This document shows, one piece after another, positions 35,353 to 46,460 of a stretch of 64,000 nucleotides of DNA (positions within the stretch are counted from its first letter, which is position 1; every line of letters begins with the position of its first letter). Both the position numbers and the translations under genes were made by a program. The notes under the pieces were generated by a model, which ran no database searches, was not told the DNA's origin, and saw only the letters and a program-made list of their open reading frames with translations. Origin of the DNA: Symbiodinium kawagutii. Taxonomy: Eukaryota > Sar > Dinophyceae > Suessiales > Symbiodiniaceae. The stretch covers positions 46,985 through 110,984 of the forward strand of contig VSDK01016832.1 in NCBI GenBank assembly GCA_009767595.1, written 5' to 3'.

Positions 35353-38150
35353 AACTGCACATCTGATGCATTTGTTGGGTGTGTGTGTAACGTTGGAATC
35401 GCTCCATCTCCACTTTGGGCCATCAGCGAACTTTGCAGCTTCGCGCCTCATGTTCTGCCTCGCTGTAGGGAACCGTGCAGTCACCTCAGCTGTTCACCAG
35501 GCCAGGGACACTGCCGTCAGGCCCTGCCACTGCCAGGCACTGTCTCGTGGTCTCGGCACCCGGCTGTCACCCCAAAGAAATAGCACTGGAGTTCTCCCCT
35601 TGGCCAAAGTGGCATAGGAGTCCTGGCTCCACTCATCATGACTCGACCCATGACTCATCATGACTCATCCGACCAAGGCACCAAGCTTCATCCATGAGCT
35701 TCCAACATCAACCCATCCCAACTAGTGGCGCCAGATTGGCGTCCTGAAAGTCTTCGCACCACAAAGGCATGCGACGGAGAACTCGCAAATATGAATTCAC
35801 CTGAGGAAAGGACTGGAAAGGCTCTCAAGTTGGGTCGCCTTCACTAGATTCAGATTTTTCTTGGTCAACTTTAAGCTGTATTTAAAGGGAATTCATCATG
35901 AAAGCTGATGTGCAGTCAGCATCATTCTGTAAACGATTTCCCCTAGAAACTTGTGATCGGTCGCTCATTTTAACTCTTTTCTGATATTTAGGCATTGACA
36001 GTGGGACTAAGCTCACAGGCCTTTGACTCAAGAAAGTGCCGTTCTGCTGAACTGGTTCGGTCATTCTTATCTCAACGAGATCAAACCCCAAGACTTAACA
36101 ACTCCTGGGATTTCCACTCCAGCTCTTTCAGGAGGTCGAATCAAAAGCGTGAGCAAACCAGCGTGGAAAGATGTCTATGTCTGTGTAGGCGCACGCGCAT
36201 GAACCGCTATGTTTCTTCTTTTGACGCGCTTCATTTGACAATATCTTGGAAGGGAAAAGAAAACCAAGTTCTTACAAATGCCTTCTTTCGTGTTTAAATG
36301 GTGTTAGAAGATGGGAAGGTCTAGGAAGACAACACAGGCGGAAGACAGTGCAATAGGGAAAAAAGCAGCTTCACCAATGCAAGTGCCTTGATTCTGGACC
36401 TGGATTCGAGTTCATAAGGCTTCTGAATTCCTTCCTGTTTCTTCCTTTGTGCATTTTTGGCGCCTTCCTTTGCTTTTCGTGATGTCTTGCCGAGGCTACC
36501 TTGAAACATCTTGAGACCTGTGGCATGAGAATCGTAGAACAGTCAGTCTATGCTTTCGACATGTCCAATGGGTCTTCACCATGCGCAACTCCCTGTCTCT
36601 TCGTAGCTTTTGGGTTGACCATGGTTGATAGATGTTGATTGTTTACTCGTGTTTACGGTGCCTCTTGACCTTTCTGTGCCAAGTCAACGGAAATGAGTTG
36701 CAAACAGTTCACTGGACGACAACCATTACTCTAAGTCCCACTCTCGACAAGGTAGAAACCTTCCAAAGTCAACTCACATTGATCCGGAGCTGTTGGTTTC
36801 TTCTCAAGCAAAGTGGTTGAACTGCCCATAGCGGACAACTTGTTGTTCCTTAGTTCCTTGTTTCATTTGGAGCTCTCCAACTGCTCTTTCAACGTGAACC
36901 AACCTGCTCTTTGCACAGTCTTTGTGCCAGCATGGGACCTATAGCCCCGCAATAACGGGGTCATATCGGCATTCTGTGGGTACGCAATGTGTTTAGGCAG
37001 GCCACAAATGAAAACATGCGAAAACAAATGTACCCAAATCATGCAAACACAACAGCTTTTGAACTCAAGTGTGATACTTGGGGTGCCTGACACGCTTGAA
37101 ATTTGGTTCTTCATTCCATGAGAGGGCCGGGCACACCATCCCATGGAAGCTAACAACGGATGCTGCTGGATGCTGACAGGGCACAGATCGATGAAAATTC
37201 CACAAGAATCGCTCACCTTGGCAGGGCGATGCTGAGCTTGTGAACAGAAAACATCCGCGTCTAAATCCAAACAAATCTAAAATTCTTAAGAAAAAAAGAA
37301 ACAATAATAGAGAATAAGAATAAGACTTCTAAGACAAAGCTGGAGAACTCTTAGAGACGTAAGATCTATAGGGATATTTAGCATACAAGATATAAGAGTA
37401 ATTTTGACATTCAGAGAATTCTCCATGGAAATTTATACAAGATATTTAGAGTCTATTCTAAGTCATAGAATTCGACAGTTACTCTCGGACCCGCACCGTT
37501 TTCAACTGCGACATCTTTGAATTTCACAGGTTCTCGGACATCAAGCTGCAGGTTCGCGGCGCAGGATGGGGTGCTGGGCGCCAAGGCTTAAGCAGGTGAA
37601 GGATTATATGGATGCTGCTGATAAGGATGAGGATATTGTGATGATGATGTCTTTGACGAGGATAGCAGGTCTTTGATGACACTGGGAAGGCTAAGAGAGG
37701 TGTCAAGACCTGGTCCGATGACACGTCAACCACTCTGAACCAGAAAGTCTTGAGGGAAAATATGGGAAAATCATTCTTCGTTGGTTGGCTTTTCGCACTA
37801 GCTACTTCTGCCTACATCTGCCCGACATCTGCCCAACATCTGCCTGACATATTGCCTACCTGACATCTCAGTTGGTGGATGTCCCTCTGGATATCCCTCT
37901 GACGGATTCCGCGCCTCAAAACGGTTTGCCAACTTGTCGCCTCTCAGAGAGCGCTTCACACAACCTGTGGTCACAATTGCAGTGACATCATGTGACATCA
38001 CCATAGTCACAACAGGTACCGACACGAAGACTTTGGCTTGGAGAAAGTGCGAGTACACGGATGTGCTACCACAACCTACGCTTGTAGTTGATGACTCAAT
38101 CATGGTTGATCCGCGCATGTCCAGAATATAGCAGTAGAGCGCGTACATGA

Positions 38151-38253
38151 TGGTTTCTCAAAATAGGAGACCCCGCAAGTCATCCTCTATTAACCCCATT
38201 TACAGTAGTACACCAACCATAGCTTTGGGGGTTCCCTGTTTTGAGAAACACCA
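38151..38253. mobile_element. MITE-like TIR element, best-preserved copy
   Basis: 103 bases. The left end, TGGTTTCTCAAAATAGG plus AGACCCC, pairs with the right end, GGGGGTTCCCTGTTTTGAGAAACACCA, as an imperfect inverted repeat of about 28 bases. The internal part holds ACCAACCATAGCTTTGGGG. It lies directly beside a minus-strand signal-peptide-like ORF. Confidence 0.7.
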
Positions 38254-38414
38254 TAGTTCCGAAGTTCCATCTGACTTCGAGACGTGGGAAGCACCACGTG
38301 GATCAGCTGCTGTGCCATCAAGGGACAGCTACAGCAACAGGCCAGCAGCGTAGCCGTCGCCAGAAGGCAACCTGACCGCAGGACAGCAGGTGGTTTCCCA
38401 CAACGGGGGGCCAT
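38254..38414 (-). CDS. Possible first exon with signal-peptide-like N-terminus
   Basis: ATG at 38414 opens MAPRCGKPPAVLRSG followed by a hydrophobic, Cys-rich stretch (CLLATATLLACCCSCPLMAQQ) and polar residues up to the MITE at 38253. This pattern suits a signal peptide or signal anchor, as in secreted or plastid-targeted dinoflagellate proteins. No later exon is found. It may be chance, since the frame simply runs into the MITE. Confidence 0.3.
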
Positions 38415-39233
38415 GCTGACAGCTGACTTTCCGCCTCCCAGGCGTGTTCTCAGGCAGCCAAAAAGTAGAGGCTTGCAGGGTGTCTTCGACCTCGAAAGGA
38501 GACAATCGAATTGGGAATCAGAAGCCATAGTCTAAAAAGTCACAATTTTAGCTTAATCTAATATAGATAACTCCAAATATGAAGAAACATTGACAAATAT
38601 CTCTATGACTCCAAATATATCCAAAGCATTCCAAACTCCTTGAGATAGAAGTCGGCAATAGAAATCAAACCGACATCTTCATTGAGAGTCTCTCAATCCA
38701 TTTTGGCCAAAAGTGAAGCGAAAAACACTGCGTGCCTCTGCAAGAGTCCGCCAGGTGCCACCAGAAGCAACCTTTCCACCCTGCCAGGAGCTCGCCGTCT
38801 CTTGCGATCTTCCCCAGGTCCCAGTCCCATGTCCCATGGATGTCCCATGGATGTCCCACGTCCCATGTGCCTTTCGGGAAAGCGGTTGGTGAATTCCACA
38901 GCTATGACTCCACCTCAGAGCTGGCTCCGCACGGACGCTCTGAGCGCTTGGGCTCCATGCGCCAAGATGCCCATGCTGAAGCCCAGCAGAAAGATCTGCC
39001 GTGCAAGTCATGGTCTTGAAAGCACAAGAACAAATCAATGAATAAATAATACATAAATAAATCGATAAATAGAGTTTAAATTGATGTAAGTACATGAAAA
39101 ATCAGCAAATACAAATATAGATGGAACTAAGTCAAATGTTCAGGGCAATTCCAGGCACAAAGAGAACATGCTACCTGCACCTCAAAGCGTAGCAGTTCCC
39201 AACTTTTCTCCAAGCAACCGGGTTTTGCAGCTC
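38415..39233. other. Spacer, no supported gene
   Basis: Both strands are open over 38680-39040 (GC-rich), with no recognised motif. The direct repeat ATGTCCCATGG occurs at about 38840. The rest is AT-rich. Confidence 0.4.
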
Positions 39234-39890
39234 TCAGAGGGTGACTCGACCCTTTGGAGAGTCCAAAATCGCTTCCAAACGCTCGGTGTCACCCAGTTCT
39301 ACGGTGACACCTTTCACGTTCAGAGCGTCCAAAACTTTTCGGAGCTCATCGGGCTTCGGATGATACGCTCGCAGCTCTGTCAGAGTGCATCCTTTCGGTG
39401 ATATGGCGGATGGATGCGCCAATGGATTCACGGACCAATCCACTATGAAAGGCACCAAGCCTCGAAATGGCAAGTTGTCATATCCTGAAGTGTGATGATC
39501 AGCGGCCAACCTCCATCGCAGAGTCTTTCCTTCGGTGTTTTCTCGCGAGTAGTCTTTGATTTGGCCAATGTCATAATCCTTTCGTGCCGCAGAGGCTGCC
39601 ACGGCATCCAGTCCACCATCTGCCCGAGCACAAAAGGTCGCCAGACAGGGCTTCTTGGGACAATCAATGCCGATCCAACGCGCTTCAATCCCTTGCGCGG
39701 GGTCAAGGGCCAAAATCTCCAGGTACACACCATCCCCTAAGGAAAGCAGAGCGTTGTGCGTTCCCAGACCCAAATGTTGTCCTCCGATGCACGGTCGCAC
39801 ACCTGTTAAGCCTTCAAACATCTCAATGCCTTCTGCAACGGAGTTCACACACCACACCAGATGATCCACTACCAATTCCGGCGCAGCCAT
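39234..39890 (-). CDS. Glyoxalase-like domain protein, intronless
   Basis: 218 residues from ATG 39890 to the stop at 39234, matching the length of bacterial single-domain members of the glyoxalase-like superfamily (Pfam Glyoxalase_3 type). Seen: VDHLVW with His10, GTHNALLSLGDGVYLEILALDP with Glu58, TLRWRLA (123-129), LVPFIVDW (145-152) and CTLTELRAYHP. His10 and Glu58 are the likely metal ligands of the vicinal-oxygen-chelate fold. The reaction is unknown. The frame stays open 93 codons further upstream to 40169, but that part looks non-coding and the fold begins at MAAPELVVDHL. No intron interrupts it, unlike its neighbours, which fits acquisition from bacteria or retroposition; no SL relic is present upstream. 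Confidence 0.85.
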   Translation of the reverse strand: MAAPELVVDHLVWCVNSVAEGIEMFEGLTGVRPCIGGQHLGLGTHNALLSLGDGVYLEILALDPAQGIEARWIGIDCPKKPCLATFCARADGGLDAVAASAARKDYDIGQIKDYSRENTEGKTLRWRLAADHHTSGYDNLPFRGLVPFIVDWSVNPLAHPSAISPKGCTLTELRAYHPKPDELRKVLDALNVKGVTVELGDTERLEAILDSPKGRVTL

Positions 39891-42599
39891 GGCCAATGTG
39901 ATGCTTTGGGATGGTGTGCTGCGGGCTCCAAAGTCTGAGGATTGCTTGTAGAAGATGACAAGATCTTGACTGAAAAGAGTCAGCATGCTGATTGAATCAC
40001 TGATCGCATAAATCGCATGGATGGGTGGAATGAAAAATGATGAACGATGCGTCCGAGATGAAAGGACAGCATCGATAGAGCCTGCGCTCGAAGAATGCTG
40101 ATGCTGGAAAACGTTTTGGGGGTTCATGGGTCTTTCAACGGTATCCAGGGACTGATTGGCAGTTGTCATGTTGTCATCGGACGGTCGCTTACATCAAAAA
40201 AGTGACTCTGATGCGTCGAAAGTCACGTGTTTCTCAGAAGCTGGAGACAGAGCACAGTGAGATGCACACTTGAAATTTTGTGAAAATGTAACCAAAGAAG
40301 CTCGTACATAGAGTGCTCATGGAAGAAAATGGTCAGGACAAGCTTTTGACGCTTTCTTCCGTAGCCGTAAGTTCACAAAAAAGATGCCCTTTCACTTTCA
40401 GTTTACTTTCAACAAGGCCTGCTCCTACTGTTGGTGACACTGCGCTGCACACCTTTGGTGGTTACTTGATGTGAGTTCTAGTATGTTCCATAGTTGTACG
40501 TCCAATAAATCTAAATTCAAAAATCCAAGATCTCAACCAAGCACAGCGTGTTGCGTTTACGCCTTCTCGTTGAAAGGTACTTTCAGACCCTCCAGGAGAT
40601 TGACCACCTGAGCTTCTCAAGGGAGCACGCTCAACTTTTGAAGACATGAATCTCGGTCTTGAATATTTTGGGATTTCAGGTTGATCATGATGTTAAGATT
40701 ACGGTAGGGGATAAAAACACACAAATAACATCATTGGTATGTCAATACCATCGTAAGGAATAACAACTATGTCAGGGGATGATAACATATATAACAACAC
40801 AACCTAACCATAACAGTTCGATATACCACGCGCCTAGTAGAAATATATCTGTGCTTGGCCCAGCCCTGACGTAGCCACCAGGCACCTGATCTACATAGAC
40901 CTCCACATCCAAACGTCCAGCAGGTGAAGCGCTAAGCCCAAATCCATACCTCCCAAGCGATGCGACGCTGTCTCCATGCATGTCCATATCCATGCTTCGA
41001 TGCTTAGGGCTTTGGTGTGTTCCAATTTAGCCTTATAAACAAAGTCCTACACTGGTAACATCTCCGGATTGATGGAGAAAATCATTCAGGCTGCGGCAAG
41101 TCAAAGACGAGAACGCGAAAGCCAGCTTGCACCAATAACGGCCTCGTGTCTGTGCAAAGAATTTCAGCGGCTCATCCAAGCAGTAAGAGTGTGGAGGGCA
41201 TGTCACTTCATTTCACCTGGGATTTTTGTTGTATCACCAGCCACTTTGGGGTGGTGGCTTGACTGCACTTCGCCTTCAGATTGATTCATTTCAAGAAACC
41301 ATCCAAACAAACTTGCTTTCCCCGCCATCACGGGGACTAACATCTGCCATGTCCAAGTGGCGCAAGTCTCCCGAAACTGGAGACGGAGCCATTTAGACCG
41401 TGAACACAAACCACCAGAGGCGCATGCTCAGCATGCGGCCTCAGTTAGATCGCTTGTTGATCGTTGATTGATTTCAAATGGGTGCCATTGGTGATGTTTC
41501 GCTCAGATCAAAGGATCTTGCAAAAAGGGCAGGTCATCGCCGAAAAAAGTGGTGTGCTGCTTGAAGATATTTGCTTCCCGAGCAACGCATGCAGTTGGTA
41601 GTTCACTTCCCCCTTTGGAAGACGTAAACCTCAGAGGACATGAGCAACACCGAAAGGTGTCAACGTCAACGTGTTGGTCAACGTGTCAACGTATTGGTCA
41701 ACCCGTCACCCGGCCCCGCAGCTTGCAATCTGAGCAACACTCCCCACGGAGGAACGGGGTCCTTTTTGGCGTAGGGCGATTGGAATCAGGCTGAGGATGC
41801 GCTGCAGTTGCAGTCCTGGGCAGACTCGTTTGTGCATGGTGCAACCGTTGGGACGCAATTTATGAGAAAGTATAAACACTTGCAACCAAACTGTTGCGGC
41901 CGTCTTCCTGCAATATCCTCAAACTGTTTATTGAGTACATGTAAGTGTGTATAATCAAGTATTGTGAGAACTTTCCCATTGAAGCAGTAATAAGTCTATA
42001 AACTGCTTACAAATTTCCACTGTACGACACTGTAAGAATTGAATTCTCTCTGTTCGGATTCAAGCTTTCAAGAAGCGCCAAATGCCCCAGACCCAAAATT
42101 TTCGACCGAGATGCGGTCCGAAGGCCATTGCCAAAGGCACCGCAACACATGTGTGACGAAAACAAAATGGCGAGATCAAGGATACTGCGGGAAACTGTGG
42201 ATCATTGTCTATGTATCTCTAGGTGCTATGCATTAGCAGTTCTGCGCTAACCATGGAGTTTTTGGAGATGTTCGGTACATTTTGGAGCTCCAAAGGCTGT
42301 TGTTTCTTCCACGTTGAACATCGTTGAACCATTGAGGAGTTGAGCAGGCAAAGCGCCTAGATTTTGGTTGCACTTGGCAGCTCTGGAGCCCCGTCGCAAC
42401 TTCCAATTGGGTTTCATGGTTCCCATTGGTGACCTGTGTTTGATACGCTGCCATGATGCTCTTGAGCCTGCACCTAGACACAGAACAGCTTGGAAACATG
42501 TGGAATCTGAAGATGTACATAGATCACATGCTGCTCCTCACATGGCTCCCGCTCCCAGGTGACATGGATCACGGATGATCACGGCCGCGCGCCATTTCT
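39891..42599. other. Spacer between RCC1 and glyoxalase-like genes
   Basis: No supported gene. A minus-strand stretch near 40830-40990 (SLGRYGFGLSASPAGRLDVEVYV split by nothing visible) looks coding but has no recognised family. A short repeat of GTCAACGTNTTGGTCAAC lies at 41655-41705. The remainder is unremarkable. Confidence 0.4.
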
Positions 42600-45500
42600 T
42601 CACCGTCCGGATGGCTGTTTTTCAACCAACTTCCAGGATGGGTACACCTTCTGAGGGATCGGACAGAACTTTCCTTCCAAAGGGATCTTGAGAGCAAGGC
42701 GTCCACCGCTTTGCAACCCCCAGGCCCAAACCTCTCCGGAATCGGTGACAGCCATGGAATGTGCGTATCCACAAGCCACAGCCATCAATTGGGGGATTTC
42801 TTTCTTGGCTTTCGAGGAGTTACCATCTTTGGTCTCCTCGGTATCCTTGAGCTCTCTGGCTCTCCAACCTTTGCACGAAATCAATGTAGGCAGAGCTTTT
42901 TCTTGTCCTCCTCCAAGTCCCAGTTGACCTTTGCTGTTATCACCCCATCCCCACAGATTTCCGGAGCCTGTGATGCAAAGAGTGTGATTGGCACCGGCGA
43001 CCACTGTAACAATTTCCGAGCTCTCTTCGATTTTGTTGAAAAGCAGTGGAGATGTGATGTGATCTGATTCGCAGACTAAATAGTCACGACCGCAAACCCA
43101 TAGCATGGATCCTTCACAAATGGCACATGTGTGGAAGGAACCACAAGTCACCTCCAAAAATCTCGGAGATGTTCTCGGGTCACTGATCAAATCAGGCAAA
43201 ACCTGCTCAACCACCTTGGGTGCATATTGGTTGTCCATGTCTCCATGTCCAAGTCGCCCGAACCATCCCGCACCAAAGGTCAAGAGTTCGCCGTTGCTTC
43301 CGATGAGAGCTGTATGGACAGGGCCACAGCTCACTTTCTTCACGCGAGTCTCCGTATTGATCTGCTTGGGGAAACTCATTGCACTGCGGATCATGCTGGA
43401 CCCATGTCCCAGCTTTCCACACTCAGCATTGCCCCAGGTATAAATCTCACCTCCAGCCGTAATCCCAGCGGAGTGATCTTCACCTGCTGCGACAAAGCTG
43501 GCCTTGGCCAAGGCCGCAACAATGGTGGGTTCATTGGTATCAGTTGTAGTGCCCAAGCCTAACTGGCCACGATGATTCCGACCCCAACTGAAAAGCTCTA
43601 AGTTGGTGGAGATGATTAAGCAATGTTCCATGCCCAAGGCCACAGACAACACTTTGATCTTCATTCGAGAAATGGGATCCACAGCAGATAACAAAGTTGG
43701 CTTCCAGAAGTCTTCCAGTTGAGAAGATGCGTTTTGGCCGTACTCACCATGACCCCACAGCCAACAGGAACCATCTTTCCCCACAGCTGCTGAATGCATC
43801 CCGGCACAAGCAATGACCTGCAATTCGGCGTGTTCACCCACGAAGCCGCGTTTTTCCACGGTTGCAAGGGATGTCTTCTTCTGCCAACCAAGAAGTGCAT
43901 TTCCCTTCACAAAGATCTGCATTGGGGTTGGCTGGTCCCTGGTTTTCAAGTCATCTTCGATGGAGTTTCCAAGGCCTAAACGTCCCAAGCTGCCTGCTCC
44001 CCAGCTGAAGACTTCACCTGTGCTGGCCAAGGCCAACGAGTGAAATCGACCTGCTGCGATCTCCACAATGCAGCGGCCTTTCAGTTCCTCATCATCCAAC
44101 TCCCTTGCTGCCTCGATGTCATCGTCCTCGCCATGTCCTGTGTACAAAAAGCCACCCCAACTCCAAATCCGTCCCAGGCGTGTCAAAGCCAAGCTATGAC
44201 AAACACCCAAGGCCAACTGAGAACAGCTCTTCCCAATCATCCCAGCAACAACTTGTGGCACCAAAAAATCCGTTTCTTCTCCATGTCCACAGCGGCCAAA
44301 AGATCCCGCACCCCAGCACCAAACTTGACCTAGCGAGTCAATGGATGCAGAATGAGCTTCCCCCACAGCCACGAATTTGAACTCAGCACCGCCCTCCACT
44401 TTGTTCAACACGATCTTGGTGGGTCGCATTGCAGCATCGCAAACACCATGCCCCAGTCGGCCATGTCCACCATGACCCCAGCTGAACATGTCACCTCCCA
44501 ACAATTTCTGCGGCTCCCGGTACCATTCCAAAATGAAACAACCACAGCACATCTAACATATCAAATCATCAATTTTAGAAGTATCGGATGAGAGAATCAG
44601 AAAACAACATCTCTGGTCACTTCAAGAAACAACTTATATAAGTCCCTGGTAGAGAATACCGACATGAACAGAATCCTAATTAATGTCCATATTTTGATAC
44701 TCAAACCAAAACTACAGGCATCAATATATCATCGTGCATCGATACGGCGCTCACATCGATAGTTGTCAATTTTCATCAATTTTTCAGAGATCCCCCACCT
44801 CCCGTGCTCAAGGCCATGGAATGCTTGGTACCAGCAGCCACTTGACGGCACAAGACGTTGTCGGGCATCTGAACCAAGGCGGGTTCGTGCTGATCACAGA
44901 TCAGTCCGGTGCCCAGATTCCCGTAACTCCCAAGGCCCCAGCTGTAGATCGACCCATCCTCCGTCAAGGCCAAGGTGTAATCGGTGCCGCAGCTAATCGA
45001 GGCGATCCGACTTCCAAACTTCACTTTCACAGGGCTATGGAGGCTCCACTTCTTGTTGTTTTCGCTGGTGAGAGACTGAACATAGACTTTGTTGCTCATC
45101 AAAGCACTCACCTCATCAGCTGAACATGTGGAATTCTTCAGGATTTCTTGGACATCTGAAGTCTTCTTTGGACGTTTCATGCCCAAGCGCCCGCCATTCC
45201 CAAGACCCCAAATCCAAACTTGTCCACCTTCTTCGCCGGGCCTCTTCTCCAGTATGGCACTGTGATTTCCACCACAACTGACCTGCACCACATTCAGCCC
45301 ATCGAACTGCTCCAACACAAAAGGCTCCGCTGAAAATCGGTTCTCTTCGCGACCAGTGGCAATTTCTGCGCCTGGTTGAGCATGTGAGGAATCTCTCAGT
45401 GACGGCCATTGGATGCACTGTAAAGAGTTGCGATGAGCTCCAAAGCTGTGGAGTTTCGAGGTTTCTTTCGATGTTTCGATGTTTCTTTCCTTTTCCTTCT

Positions 45501-45672
45501 CCTTTTGCTCCTTTTGGTCCTTCTCCTTTTCCTTATTTTCCTTATCTTTTTCCTTGTCTTTTTCCTTCCTTTCTTTGGATTCGCTTCCGTTCTCCTCGTT
45601 GCTCAGTACCAGGCTCTGATAAAAACCGGCTGAGAGATGCGGAAGAGCTACAAAGTCGATCCGAGTTTGCAT
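42600..45672 (-). CDS. RCC1-repeat (regulator of chromosome condensation-like) protein
   Basis: Two exons: 44799-45672 and 42600-44494, which join in frame to 922 residues. Exon 1 starts at ATG 45672, has a highly charged Lys/Glu-rich segment (about residues 35-65) and then two blades (WGLGNGGRLGM, WGLGSYGNLGTG). Exon 2 adds about eleven more (WGHGGHGRLGHG, WGAGSFGRCGHG, WGRNHRGQLGLG, WGNAECGKLGHG and others), each followed by the usual HS-AL or HT-AI strand. About 13 blades suggest two seven-bladed propellers. RCC1 proteins serve as Ran exchange factors or as general protein-binding scaffolds (HERC, UVR8 type); no HECT, FYVE or kinase domain is seen, so the role is open. The intron is canonical GT-AG. 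An upstream exon is possible, since the frame opens only about 100 bases before the ATG. Confidence 0.92.
44495..44798 (-). other. RCC1 intron with 8-bp direct repeats at its ends
   Basis: 304-base phase-1 intron. The donor context is CGGGAG|GTGGGG and the acceptor context TGGGAG|GTGACA, so GGGAGGTG occurs at both junctions. Removal restores the blade sequence STGG/DMFSWGHG. Repeats like this are expected when an intron arises by insertion of an element with target-site duplication. Confidence 0.85.
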
Positions 45673-46397
45673 CACAGCAACAACGACAAGCGCTTTCTTC
45701 CATGGCCACCAACAGCATCCGGAGATCTTTGCTCCAGCCGCGTGGCTCGCGTTTGAGACGGTTTGAGGTCAGAGGAAAATGAATGCCAGCCTGTGGTTCC
45801 TATTCCATCCTATGCCTATGCCCTCAAAATTACCAAATGCTTCTGACATCTTCTGACTTTCTGAGTTGCTCAGAGTGGATGATGATCCAAACCAACTGAT
45901 AGATACTGGTAGCTTTCGCGTAACTGCAGTTTTCCGAGGCTTTGACAGCTCAAGCTCTGCGACACCTTTTCTCAAGCGCCAGAGTTGGGTTCGTACTTCG
46001 GCAGACCTTTTGGATCTTCACCCCTCTGCTCTTTTTGTTTTACCTGACAGGGATTTGATCACTCAAACTCTGTGCGTGGCGTTGACATGGTTGAAATGAT
46101 GAAACCACTTTCAGTGATGGGATGAGCTATGGAATCTGTGGATATCTATGGTCGACAGACCATTGCAGGGCTGCAAGGCACCAATGTCACCTTGAGTTCT
46201 TCGCTGATCCCTCCCTCTTCTTCAGCTTTAAGCACTGCTTCGAGTTCATCAACCAACCTGGGGCACGGCTAATGTATTCACGCTGAGTTTCCTCGTTTGC
46301 ACTGTGTTCCCCATGAATTTCTTCTGCTACAATCGTGGTTTTACTGAAAACCTCAGCAGAACTCTGATGCTTTAAAACCCCAGCAGCAACAAGCAGC

Positions 46398-46457
<60 letters not shown>
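45673..46457. other. Short spacer with a CAT microsatellite
   Basis: No supported gene. Pure CAT/TCA units occupy about 46398-46459, immediately after the stop codon of the gene transcribed from 47941. Confidence 0.5.

Positions 46458-46459
<2 letters not shown>
46398..46459 (+). repeat. (CAT)n microsatellite
   Basis: About 20 uninterrupted units; it overlaps the stop region of the upstream unrecognised gene by one or two bases. Confidence 0.95.

Positions 46460-46460
<1 letters not shown>

Larger units (their letters stand above)
31881..38150. other. Long spacer without a supported gene
   Basis: I see no gene family here. It holds two short 12-bp tandem repeats (34183-34234, 34419-34453), a 440-bp ATC/ACC array (34911-35352) and AT-rich DNA (37270-37480). 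Weak coding-like stretches occur on the plus strand at 33080-33470 and on the minus strand near 35400-35620, without a splice chain. Confidence 0.4.

Noticed and set aside
34729-35583. Long ORFs of Ile/Thr, Asp/Gly and Met/Val across 34.7-35.6 kb
   Set aside because: They are translations of the ATC/ACC microsatellite in different frames.
39492-39901. Plus-strand ORFs at the glyoxalase-like locus
   Set aside because: Antisense of a complete, motif-bearing minus ORF.
45673-45675. GTG just upstream as start of the RCC1 gene
   Set aside because: A eukaryotic gene should start at ATG; the next codon (45672) is ATG.
45384-45782. Plus-strand ORF rich in Phe/Leu opposite RCC1 exon 1
   Set aside because: It is the complement of the Lys/Glu-rich segment of RCC1 exon 1.
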